Assembly (NCBI GenBank): GCA_031271375.1
Contig: JAISVU010000397.1
Coordinates: forward strand, 1-8,858
Source of the DNA: Clostridiales bacterium
GTDB taxonomy: Bacteria > Bacillota > Clostridia > Lachnospirales > WRAX01
DNA: 8,858 nt
Reading direction: 5' to 3'
The notes under the pieces were generated by a model. It was not told where the DNA came from, ran no database searches, and saw nothing but the letters and a program-made list of their open reading frames with translations. Position numbers and translations under genes: made by a program. Below, in pieces: positions 1-6,419 of the stretch (positions within the stretch are counted from its first letter, which is position 1; each line of letters starts with the position of its first letter).

Positions 1-113
1 TCGCCCACGTCTTCCATCTGATCCATAGCCATTTTCATAACCTTCATCGAAAACTCAGTCCCGATTTTCATGCTGGACATTGCAGTGGATAACCTGGCGA
101 TTCCCAGTTCCAT
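1..113 (-). CDS. yjfB: YjfB-family putative motility protein (5' part, runs off left edge)
   Basis: The first 37 residues are visible, beginning MELGIARLSTAMSS and continuing through a Met- and Lys-rich amphipathic stretch ending in DQMEDVG. A short protein starting M-[DE]-[IL]-x-x-L-S-x-A-M/L-S and continuing as an amphipathic helix is typical of the small YjfB family (about 60 residues), annotated as putative motility proteins. The molecular role is unknown. The ATG at 113 follows an AGAGGTGA ribosome binding site with about 5 bases between. A near-consensus SigD promoter lies just upstream, which fits a gene expressed with late flagellar genes. It is co-oriented with and downstream of the phosphofructokinase gene but has its own promoter. 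The family call rests on a short N-terminus plus the promoter; the C-terminus is outside the window. Confidence 0.75.
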   Translation of the reverse strand, partial: MELGIARLSTAMSSMKIGTEFSMKVMKMAMDQMEDVG

Positions 114-137
114 ACAGATCACCTCTTTATAACCAGT

Positions 138-164
138 ATATCGGCGGCGGCGCTTTTTTGTTTA
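138..164 (-). promoter_or_regulatory. SigD (sigma-28, flagellar) promoter for the yjfB-like gene
   Basis: On the minus strand, TAAA (164-161) is followed after exactly 15 bases by GCCGATAT (145-138). The Bacillus SigD consensus is TAAA-N15-GCCGATAA, so 11 of 12 positions match and the spacing is exact. Transcription would start near 131, giving a leader of about 17 bases that still includes the AGAGGTGA ribosome binding site. The -35 element sits only a few bases after the phosphofructokinase stop codon. Confidence 0.87.
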
Positions 165-169
165 GCTGT

Positions 170-1432
170 TTATTGTTTAGGCAGAACCAAATGCTTTGGC
201 AGCCCTGTTTTTTCGTCTGTTTCAATATGAATCTCGCCCTTTATAAGCGGCTTGGCATACTTGACGAACGCGTCGCGGAATTCTTTGGAAGACAGATCCA
301 AATCCGGCCATTTATCCGTGAGCCTGTGTTCCACATTGGCGATCAGCGCGGCTTTGCAGGTTTTCGGTTCGCCCTTTTTGCCCGGTTCACGGTCAAGGAT
401 AACCATCTTGCCCGACTCGCCCGCCGCGGCGGCTTCAACCGCGTGCCATCCCGCAAGATACGCGTCGTCAACATCCCTTCCCGAGGCTATATGCGCTGCG
501 CTGCGCTGGATATAGGAAAACTCTATCGCGCTTACGTTCTTTAAATCTAAATCCTTTTTTAATTGCTGTTCTACCCTTAACTTCAAGTAGTTTGCCACCC
601 CGGACAGTTTCGTATGCCCGTGATCGTCTATGTTTTTATCGCCTTTGGCGTGAAGGTTGCACACCTCTATTTCGTTCACGTCTTTGATGCCTTCGGAGGC
701 GGCGATAACCACCGTGTTCTTCTTAGAAAGCACATTTTTGATATCGGCAAAGAATTTATCCTCATTAAAATGCTTTTCAGGGTAAAGGAATATGTCAGGC
801 CCGGGGTTATCATCATCTTCGGCAAGCAACGCGGCGGCGGTGAGCCATCCGGCGTTCCGCCCCATGATTTCAATTATAAAGACGGATTTCCTTTCAAACG
901 AATATGCGTCCCGTATAAGTTCCCTTACCGTAGTCGCGACATATTTAGCAGCGCTTCCAAAACCCGGGGCGTGATCGGTGACGGCGAGATCGTTGTCAAT
1001 GGTTTTAGGCACACCGATGACAGTTAATTCACCGCCTGTTTTCACGGCGTAGTTATACATGCTGTTTGTTGTGTCGGCCGTGTCGTTCCCGCCTATAAGG
1101 ATCAGTGTGTCAATTTTGTTTTTTTCAAGGTTGGCGAATATCTTTTTATACTCGGCCTCCGCTTCCTCAACATTTTTCATCTTGTGGCGGGTTGAACCCA
1201 GGTAAGCGGCCGGCGTCTGTTTAAGAATCTTTATCTCGTCGGCGGTGAGACCTTTATCTGCTGCGCGGTCATAAAGGAGCGTAAGTTTTCCGTGAATAAG
1301 CCCGTCGATACCGTTTAACATCCCAAAAACCTTCTCCGCGCCTTTAGCCTTCGCGGCCTCTATAACCCCGGCTAGACTGGCATTGATGACGGCGGTAGGC
1401 CCGCCCGACTGCCCTACGACAATATTCTTCAT
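170..1432 (-). CDS. pfp: Pyrophosphate-dependent 6-phosphofructokinase
   Basis: A cytosolic glycolytic enzyme that phosphorylates fructose 6-phosphate to fructose 1,6-bisphosphate. The 420-residue product starts MKNIVVGQSGGPTAVINASL, the phosphate-binding N-terminus of the family. GGND (114-117) carries Asp where ATP-dependent enzymes have Gly. PKTIDND (142-148) has Lys143 where ATP enzymes have Gly. Both substitutions are the known markers of PPi use, so PPi rather than ATP is the predicted phosphoryl donor and the reaction should be reversible (EC 2.7.1.90). Asp146 is the catalytic base by homology; MGR (190-192) and YIQR (307-310) fit the sugar-phosphate site. The ATG at 1432 was chosen because family homology begins there and AAAGGAGG lies 12 bases upstream. 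The in-frame ATG at 1444 abuts that site and is too close; 1537 lies upstream of the promoter. Confidence 0.95.
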   Translation of the reverse strand: MKNIVVGQSGGPTAVINASLAGVIEAAKAKGAEKVFGMLNGIDGLIHGKLTLLYDRAADKGLTADEIKILKQTPAAYLGSTRHKMKNVEEAEAEYKKIFANLEKNKIDTLILIGGNDTADTTNSMYNYAVKTGGELTVIGVPKTIDNDLAVTDHAPGFGSAAKYVATTVRELIRDAYSFERKSVFIIEIMGRNAGWLTAAALLAEDDDNPGPDIFLYPEKHFNEDKFFADIKNVLSKKNTVVIAASEGIKDVNEIEVCNLHAKGDKNIDDHGHTKLSGVANYLKLRVEQQLKKDLDLKNVSAIEFSYIQRSAAHIASGRDVDDAYLAGWHAVEAAAAGESGKMVILDREPGKKGEPKTCKAALIANVEHRLTDKWPDLDLSSKEFRDAFVKYAKPLIKGEIHIETDEKTGLPKHLVLPKQ

Positions 1433-1469
1433 ACCATTGATCATCCTCCTTTGGATATTTCTTACATTC

Positions 1470-1498
1470 AGTATATCATATTTCATTTTCATTTTCAA
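1470..1498 (-). promoter_or_regulatory. SigA-type promoter for pfp, extended -10
   Basis: On the minus strand, TTGAAA (1498-1493), a 17-base spacer and TATACT (1475-1470) form a good vegetative promoter. The spacer ends in TGA, giving an extended -10 (TGnTATACT). Transcription should start near 1463, about 30 bases before the chosen ATG and just before the AAAGGAGG ribosome binding site (1452-1445). Confidence 0.75.
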
Positions 1499-1515
1499 TA
1501 TTTTTATGCTATACT
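1487..1515 (+). promoter_or_regulatory. Promoter for the CNNM/CorC-family gene, extended -10
   Basis: TGCTATACT (1507-1515) is an extended -10 element. The -35 position (1487-1492, TTTCAT) is a poor match, as is common when an extended -10 is present. The start site would be near 1522, leaving a leader of about 42 bases before GTG 1564. Its -35 region overlaps the -35 region of the opposing pfp promoter. Confidence 0.5.
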
Positions 1516-1563
1516 GGTTTATATCGATGTGCAACAATCATTACGCATTCAGAGGTGGTTTTA

Positions 1564-2829
1564 GTGGAACCTGGCAGTACGCAGGTCATACTGATTATTA
1601 TTCTTTTGGCAATGTCCGCATTCCTTTCGGCGGCGGAGACGGCCCTCACGTCCCTGCCCAAGCTCAAGCTGCGGCTATTGACGGATGAGGGCGTAAAAGG
1701 CTCGAAGACCCTGGAAAAAATCATAAACGGGCGCTATACGCTGAGTGCGATCCTGATTGGAAATAACTTTGTCAACATACTGTTAACCACGATAGCCACT
1801 ACAATGGTCAACCGGATTACCGGCGGTTCCGGCCTGTGGCTGATAGTATCAACGCTGTCGGTGACAATACTTATCCTGGCGCTGGGCGAGATAACACCCA
1901 AATCATTAGGCCAGAGATACGCGGAACAGGTGAGCCTATTCGTCGCGGGGCCGATTCATGTCCTTTCAATCGTCCTTACGCCGGTGTCGATTTTCCTGGG
2001 GAAGATATCGCGTCTTATAATAGATAGGATGGACGACGGGAAAGAGGCGCCTCCATCGATAACCGAGTCTGAATTGAAGTCTATGGTTGACGTTGGGCAG
2101 GAAGAGGGCGTCTTCGACGAAAGGGAGCAGGAGCTTATCCATAACGTCCTATCCTTCGACCTCTCCGACGCCGAGCGGATTATGACCCCGAGGACAGACC
2201 TTGTGGCGCTGCCGGTTGACGCCTCATACGACGAGTTCCTGCGCGTGTTCCGCGACGAGCGGTTTTCACGCGTGCCTGTATATAAAAATGATATCGATCA
2301 TATTGTGGGTATACTCCACATCAAGGACTTTTTCTTTGCCGGGGCGGATTTCAACGCCGCCGACGTTATGCGGGAACCCTTCTTTTCATATGAATCAAAG
2401 GACGCGATGGCGCTGTTTACCGAAATGCGCGGCCTGAATATCAGCCTGGCCGTTATACTGGACGAGTACGGCGGGACGGCGGGCATTGTTACGCTGGAGG
2501 ATTTGCTTGAATTGCTTGTGGGCGACATTTACGACGAGCATGACGAGGAAGAACAGGAGATAGAGCCGCTGGGCGGCAATGCCTTTTTAGTCGACGGAGG
2601 TGCGAAGCTGTCGGACTTAAACGAGGCGATCGGCAGCGATTTCGCGTCCGAGGACTACGAAACCGTGGGCGGCTATGTGATGGGCGTTCTGGGGCGGGTG
2701 CCGGAGGAAGGGGACGCGGTGTCTGCGGAGGCTATCGATTTTGTTGTGGAAAAGGCGGCGAAGAACCGGGTGGAGCGGCTTAGGGTGACGGTAACGGACG
2801 CTAAGTCAAAAGAAGAGCCGAAAACCTAG
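1564..2829 (+). CDS. CNNM/CorC (HlyC) family membrane protein with CBS pair
   Basis: A 421-residue inner-membrane protein of the family linked to Mg2+/Co2+ efflux or homeostasis. Domains in order: an N-terminal DUF21/CNNM membrane domain (about 5-190) with FLSAAETALTSL (20-31), GNNFVNILL (66-74) and ALGEITPKSLG (106-116); a CBS pair (about 205-325) that starts at RIMTPRTDLVAL and includes DEYGGTAGIVTLEDLLELL (300-318); and a C-terminal CorC/HlyC domain (about 335-410). Length and order are normal. GTG 1564 is preferred over GTG 1555 because GAGGTG (1552-1557) lies 6 bases upstream of it, while 1555 falls inside that site. 'Hemolysin' is a historical name for the family. The transported ion, and whether it transports at all, cannot be told from sequence. 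Confidence 0.93.
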   Translation: MEPGSTQVILIIILLAMSAFLSAAETALTSLPKLKLRLLTDEGVKGSKTLEKIINGRYTLSAILIGNNFVNILLTTIATTMVNRITGGSGLWLIVSTLSVTILILALGEITPKSLGQRYAEQVSLFVAGPIHVLSIVLTPVSIFLGKISRLIIDRMDDGKEAPPSITESELKSMVDVGQEEGVFDEREQELIHNVLSFDLSDAERIMTPRTDLVALPVDASYDEFLRVFRDERFSRVPVYKNDIDHIVGILHIKDFFFAGADFNAADVMREPFFSYESKDAMALFTEMRGLNISLAVILDEYGGTAGIVTLEDLLELLVGDIYDEHDEEEQEIEPLGGNAFLVDGGAKLSDLNEAIGSDFASEDYETVGGYVMGVLGRVPEEGDAVSAEAIDFVVEKAAKNRVERLRVTVTDAKSKEEPKT

Positions 2830-2833
2830 AAAG

Positions 2834-3628
2834 CTAGATAATGATTACGCAGCTCCCATCCGGCGCTGTATCATATAACCACTCCGCATCGGCGACGGAG
2901 AGCCGGACGCATCCGTTGGAGTTACGTTCGCCTAAAGTTTCGTCCAGAACGGCGCCGTCCCGGCTCATGGGCAAGGAATGGAAGAGATAAGGTCCGTCAA
3001 ATCGCACCCAATACTTCCCGCCTGAACCCAGGCGTTCGGAGTAAAACCAGAGGCCGCGGTCTTCCAGCTCGAACTGCCCCGTTACCGTCGGAGACTCGTT
3101 CTTTCCAGTTGAACAGGGCATTGCTCTGGAGAGCCGCCATTTATATTTGGAGCCTTTATATACATAAACCTTTTGCCTGTCGATATCAACTACCGCGAGA
3201 TACGCCGTCTTGCTTGCGTAGCCCATCGCGTTGGCATAAGCCTCCAGCTCGGCTGGGTTCATAGTATCTTGGCGGGCCGGGGTATCGGGAGGGATTGATA
3301 TGTCGTCCCTTTGAAGCCACCCGCTGTTCCCGGTAATAATTTCACGCACAAAATACCACTGGGCTTGATGATCCCGGATGATTTCCACGGTTTGCCCGGG
3401 TATCAGCTTGGCGGCGACGTTAAACCCCGCTGTTTCGGCAATTTCTTTTTGGAGTGTGCAGGGGGCGGTCACGGCGGCAAAGACTTTTGTCTCCCGCATC
3501 ATTCTGATCACGTCGGTACCGGGAACGGCATAATGCTCACGTTTTTTAGTGATGAACGGCATCCCGGCGGCGAACAGCATTATCATAACGGCAAAGCAGA
3601 GCGTGAACCGGGTCGTGTGTGCGTTCAT
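2834..3628 (-). CDS. L,D-transpeptidase (YkuD) with SH3-like domain, membrane-anchored
   Basis: A 264-residue cell-wall enzyme predicted to form L,D (3-3 type) cross-links or attach proteins to peptidoglycan. A signal anchor occupies about residues 8-26, with Arg7 before it. An SH3-like segment covers about 70-112 (PGQTVEII, WYFVRE, GWLQRDDI). The YkuD domain spans about 141-264. The active site is clear: His217 in LFHSLP and Cys240 in SNGCVRLS, with Arg242 following. Asn replaces the usual His in SHGCVR, a tolerated position. The start ATG 3628 has an AAGG site about 8 bases upstream, inside a hairpin. A weak SigE-like match (ATA, 16 bases, CATAAAAA, around 3677-3703) could point to sporulation expression, but I put little weight on it. 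It converges on the CNNM gene with a 4-base gap. Confidence 0.92.
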   Translation of the reverse strand: MNAHTTRFTLCFAVMIMLFAAGMPFITKKREHYAVPGTDVIRMMRETKVFAAVTAPCTLQKEIAETAGFNVAAKLIPGQTVEIIRDHQAQWYFVREIITGNSGWLQRDDISIPPDTPARQDTMNPAELEAYANAMGYASKTAYLAVVDIDRQKVYVYKGSKYKWRLSRAMPCSTGKNESPTVTGQFELEDRGLWFYSERLGSGGKYWVRFDGPYLFHSLPMSRDGAVLDETLGERNSNGCVRLSVADAEWLYDTAPDGSCVIII

Positions 3629-3631
3629 AAG

Positions 3632-3657
3632 AATACCCTTCTTTCTATAAGGGTATT
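3632..3657 (-). promoter_or_regulatory. Perfect 9-bp inverted repeat over the ribosome binding site of the L,D-transpeptidase gene
   Basis: AATACCCTT (3632-3640) and AAGGGTATT (3649-3657) are exact reverse complements around an 8-base loop. In the minus-strand transcript the 3' arm carries the AAGG of the ribosome binding site, and the arm ends 3 bases before the ATG. Folding would therefore hide the site. It could instead be a DNA operator; the sequence alone does not decide. Confidence 0.6.
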
Positions 3658-3729
3658 TTCTGTAGTAAAGCCTTTTTTATGCGGCATATGTAATGCGTAT
3701 TGAAGATTTTTATAATAGGGGTGTTATAT

Positions 3730-4980
3730 ATGTACTCTTTGCTTCTGGTAATCATCTACATAGCCTTTATCAGCTTAGGCCTGCCGGACTCCCTGCTGGG
3801 CTCGGGATGGCCGGAGATGCGGTTGAGCCTGGGAGTTCCGCTGTCTTACGCGGGTATCGTTTCGATGATTATTGCAGGGGGCACTATCGTTTCAAGCCTG
3901 CTGTCGGACCGTCTGACACGAAAGCTGGGGGCGGGGCTTGTGACTGCGGTAAGCGTTGCGATGACCGCCGCCGCGTTGTTTGGCTTCTCTGTTTCACGCT
4001 CCTTTTGGCTGGTATGCTTGTTCGCCGTACCTTACGGGCTGGGAGCCGGAGCCGTTGACGCGGCCCTTAACAATTATGTGGCGCTGCACTACGCGTCGCG
4101 CCATATGAGCTGGCTGCATTGCTTCTGGGGTGTCGGGGCCTCAATTAGCCCTTATATTATGGGTTATGGATTAACAAGAGGCCTGGGATGGTCTTCCGGC
4201 TACCGCACGGTTTTTATTATCCAGATAATCCTGAGCGTTGTATTATTCGCAAGCCTGTCCCTTTGGAAGAAACGGGAAAACGGCGATTCCGGCGGACGGA
4301 ATGACGCCGCTCCTATGGGCCTTTCGCGGATAATCCGCGTTAAAGGCGTAGTTTATGTCCTCGTCGCGTTCTTTTGCTACTGCGCTATGGAGACTACCGC
4401 CGGTCTGTGGGCCAGCAGTTACCTTGTCATCGCCCGGGGCATATCCTCGGAGACCGCCGCGAGATATGCCTCGCTCTTTTACCTGGGCATTACATGCGGG
4501 CGCTTTATCAGCGGCTTCGCCGCGAACAAGGCCGGCGACAAAGGGATGATACGCATTGGCATAGGCGTTATCCTTATTGGAATGACCGCCGTATTAATCC
4601 CGTTCAAGGCGGACTGGCCCAGTCTGTACGGCCTTGTTATTATAGGCCTGGGCTGCGCCCCTGTATATCCCTCTATCATCCACTCGACGCCTTCCAATTT
4701 TGGCGCGGATAAATCCCAGGCCATTATCGGGGTGCAGATGGCCAGCGCCTACCTGGGCTCGACTTTGGCGCCGCCGCTGTTCGGCTTGATAGCCAATCAT
4801 ATCGATATGGGGCTGTTCCCTGTCTATATGCTGGTATTCACAGCGCTGATGCTTGTGATGACGGAAAAACTAAACAGAACGTTCAAACTTGCTCCAGTTA
4901 CTCCTCATATAATAAACCGTAATAATGACCGCGGCGATAAACCAGGTGATGGGGTAACCCAGCGCCACGGTAAAGATTGA
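3730..4980 (+). CDS. MFS transporter, substrate unknown
   Basis: A 416-residue major facilitator protein with about 12 hydrophobic segments. SDRLTRKLG (59-67) is the loop 2-3 motif A. NNYVALHY (114-121) followed by MSWLHCFWGVGASISP (126-141) resembles the N...H...GxGa..gP region of FucP-like MFS proteins. The second half opens around 205 after a polar central loop (180-204). ATG 3730 is preferred over the TTG at 3700 because AGGGGTG (3717-3723) lies 6 bases upstream. The last membrane segment ends near residue 378. Residues 381-416 are encoded antisense to the end of the MATE gene and form a polar tail (NNDRGDKPGDG) unlike an MFS terminus, suggesting a lost stop codon. The substrate (sugar, drug or other) cannot be assigned. 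Confidence 0.9.
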   Translation: MYSLLLVIIYIAFISLGLPDSLLGSGWPEMRLSLGVPLSYAGIVSMIIAGGTIVSSLLSDRLTRKLGAGLVTAVSVAMTAAALFGFSVSRSFWLVCLFAVPYGLGAGAVDAALNNYVALHYASRHMSWLHCFWGVGASISPYIMGYGLTRGLGWSSGYRTVFIIQIILSVVLFASLSLWKKRENGDSGGRNDAAPMGLSRIIRVKGVVYVLVAFFCYCAMETTAGLWASSYLVIARGISSETAARYASLFYLGITCGRFISGFAANKAGDKGMIRIGIGVILIGMTAVLIPFKADWPSLYGLVIIGLGCAPVYPSIIHSTPSNFGADKSQAIIGVQMASAYLGSTLAPPLFGLIANHIDMGLFPVYMLVFTALMLVMTEKLNRTFKLAPVTPHIINRNNDRGDKPGDGVTQRHGKD

Positions 4981-6207
4981 GTTATTAGACTTGGTAACAA
5001 AGAAGAGGTATATCTGGCGGAGGACGACGAAGGAGCCGACCGAAGCAAAAGTCGAGAGGTTTACGTCGTTGGCGCCGCGCAGAGCTCCGGGGAGTATTTG
5101 GCAGAAGTTTAGGATAAAGTGGCCAGGCGCAAGCACGCGCATGAACTCAACGCCGTAGTTAAGCACCATCTCGTCTCCCGAGAACATACGCAACGCAAAA
5201 CTCCCCGACAGCAGCACCGCCGCCGAAAGGACGGCCGAGCAGGGAATCCCTAAACACATAGCCACTTTAACGCCACTTCTGGCGCGTTTAACCTGCCCGG
5301 CCCCCAGGTTTTGCCCTACGAAGGTGGAAACGGCCATAGTCATAGCTTGTATAGGCAATGTGATAAAGGCGTCCAGCCTGGAAGTGCTGGTGTATGCCGC
5401 CACAACACCGCCGTTTAAAAGCACGTCAAGCCCGTTAATATAGCCTTGAACCACCGCGTTGGACACGCTGACGATCGTGCCTTGTATGCCGCTGGGGAGG
5501 CCCAGCCTTAGAACGCGTTTCAGAATATGTTTATGAATCCTAAGTCGTTTTAGGTTAAGCCTAATCCCCGTGGGAACCCTCGAAAGCAGCAGAACGACCA
5601 GCGCGGCGCAGATTATCTCGGAGAGTATCGTGGACCATGCGACTCCAGCGACGCCCATATGGAAAACTAGCACGAAGATCAAGTTACCCGCGATATTAAT
5701 GACCGACGAAAGAATAAGGAAATAGAGCGGGCGTTTGGAATCCCCTGTGGCCGTGAGTATAGCCGCGCCCATATTATAGACGGTCAGAGCGGGCATACCG
5801 ATAAAGAAGATGCGCAGGTAGGTTACGGCGTCGTTAAATATGTCTTCGGGCGTCTTGAGTAGATTCATAATAGCCGGGGCAAGGAAGAATCCGACAACGG
5901 CCAGAACCGCGCCTAGGATAATTGAGAGCAGCATTGAAGTATGGACGGTATTCCTCAGCTCCTTCGCATCCCTCGCTCCGTAATACTGCGATATGAGGAC
6001 GCTGGAACCGCTGGACATGCCCATGAAGAACGAGACGATGATGTTGATAAGCGGCCCCGAAGCGCCAACCGACCCCAACGCGTCGGAGCTGACAAAGTTC
6101 CCAACGACTATGGCGTCGAAGGCGTTGTATGCCAGTTGGAGCAACAGACCGAGCAAGAGCGGCAAGGCGAACGCCGTCAGCTGTTTCCAAATCTTCCCTT
6201 GCGTCAT
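4870..6207 (-). CDS. MATE family efflux transporter
   Basis: A 445-residue multidrug/toxin extrusion protein, an inner-membrane antiporter driven by Na+ or H+. It starts MTQGKIWKQLTAFALPLLLG and has 12 hydrophobic segments in two homologous halves. Family landmarks are YNAFDAIVVGNFV (27-39), GPLINIIVSFFMG (51-63), GDSKRP (155-160) with the preceding Ala-rich helix, GQNLGAGQVKRAR (298-310) and LRGANDV (376-382). ATG 6207 was chosen because GGAAGG lies 7 bases upstream and homology starts there. ATG 6231 is in frame, but its AGAGG abuts the codon. TTG 6222, 9 bases after AGAGG, is a real alternative. Its 3' end overlaps the convergent MFS gene by 111 bases; here the overlap encodes a normal last helix, so this gene looks intact. 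Substrates are not predictable. Confidence 0.94.
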   Translation of the reverse strand: MTQGKIWKQLTAFALPLLLGLLLQLAYNAFDAIVVGNFVSSDALGSVGASGPLINIIVSFFMGMSSGSSVLISQYYGARDAKELRNTVHTSMLLSIILGAVLAVVGFFLAPAIMNLLKTPEDIFNDAVTYLRIFFIGMPALTVYNMGAAILTATGDSKRPLYFLILSSVINIAGNLIFVLVFHMGVAGVAWSTILSEIICAALVVLLLSRVPTGIRLNLKRLRIHKHILKRVLRLGLPSGIQGTIVSVSNAVVQGYINGLDVLLNGGVVAAYTSTSRLDAFITLPIQAMTMAVSTFVGQNLGAGQVKRARSGVKVAMCLGIPCSAVLSAAVLLSGSFALRMFSGDEMVLNYGVEFMRVLAPGHFILNFCQILPGALRGANDVNLSTFASVGSFVVLRQIYLFFVTKSNNSIFTVALGYPITWFIAAVIITVYYMRSNWSKFERSV

Positions 6208-6255
6208 ATCTCTGCCTTCCAATACGCCCATCCTCTCAAAATTGCAGTCAGTGCA

Positions 6256-6273
6256 TCACATTCTACTCCTCCC
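6256..6273 (-). promoter_or_regulatory. Start-stop element (strong SD, then ATG-TGA) in the MATE leader
   Basis: On the minus strand GGGAGGAG (6273-6266), the strongest ribosome binding site near this gene, is followed at good spacing by ATG (6261-6259) and at once by TGA (6258-6256). This ATG is in the same frame as the MATE gene, 18 codons before its start. An overlapping ATG-CAC-TGA (6256-6248) also exists. It may be a minimal regulatory ORF or a former start codon lost to a nonsense mutation. Confidence 0.5.
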
Positions 6274-6311
6274 AACGGCTTTTTACAAGTAATTTCCCGT
6301 TATTTTTCCTC

Positions 6312-6339
6312 ATTATAAATTTAAAATGCAAAGAAACAA
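6312..6339 (-). promoter_or_regulatory. Putative SigA-type promoter for the MATE gene
   Basis: On the minus strand, TTGTTT (6339-6334), 16 bases and a perfect TATAAT (6317-6312). The expected start near 6305 gives a leader of about 98 bases that contains the start-stop element. The -35 lies in the T-rich tail of the preceding terminator hairpin. Confidence 0.6.
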
Positions 6340-6406
6340 AGAACCCAGACGGTAACAAAAAGGCAGAATATCCCTCTAAAGTAACCATCCGGGCTCTCGG
6401 TTCTTC
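6335..6406 (-). terminator. Terminator hairpin after the collagen-like gene
   Basis: In the minus-strand transcript, CCCGGATGGTTAC (6393-6381) pairs with GTTACCGTCTGGG (6356-6344): 13 positions with two G-U wobbles and one mismatch, around a 24-base loop. Flanking AAAGAA and TTCTTT can extend the stem, and TTCTTTGTTTCTTTG follows it. It lies 27 bases after the stop codon of the collagen-like gene. The large loop and interrupted T-tract make it less than ideal as an intrinsic terminator. Confidence 0.6.
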
Positions 6407-6419
6407 TTTTATCTCGGCT

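Noticed and set aside
138..160. GC-rich tract followed by seven T on the plus strand, as a terminator
   Set aside because: There is no complementary arm to form a stem; the sequence is the spacer and -10 of a SigD promoter on the other strand.
614..1027. Open frames on the plus strand inside the phosphofructokinase gene, and similar ones within the CNNM, MFS and MATE genes
   Set aside because: They are shadows of clearly conserved genes, lack ribosome binding sites and show no recognisable motif.
1433..1537. Longer N-terminus of phosphofructokinase from ATG 1537
   Set aside because: The added residues have no family similarity, and this start is upstream of the predicted promoter (1470-1498).
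3711..3716. TATAAT as the -10 of the MFS gene
   Set aside because: Transcription would start near 3723, at the end of the AGGGGTG ribosome binding site, leaving that site out of the mRNA; no matching -35 is present.
3700..3729. TTG 3700 as the MFS start
   Set aside because: No ribosome binding site precedes it, and it would place AGGGGTG inside the coding region; ATG 3730 has ideal spacing.
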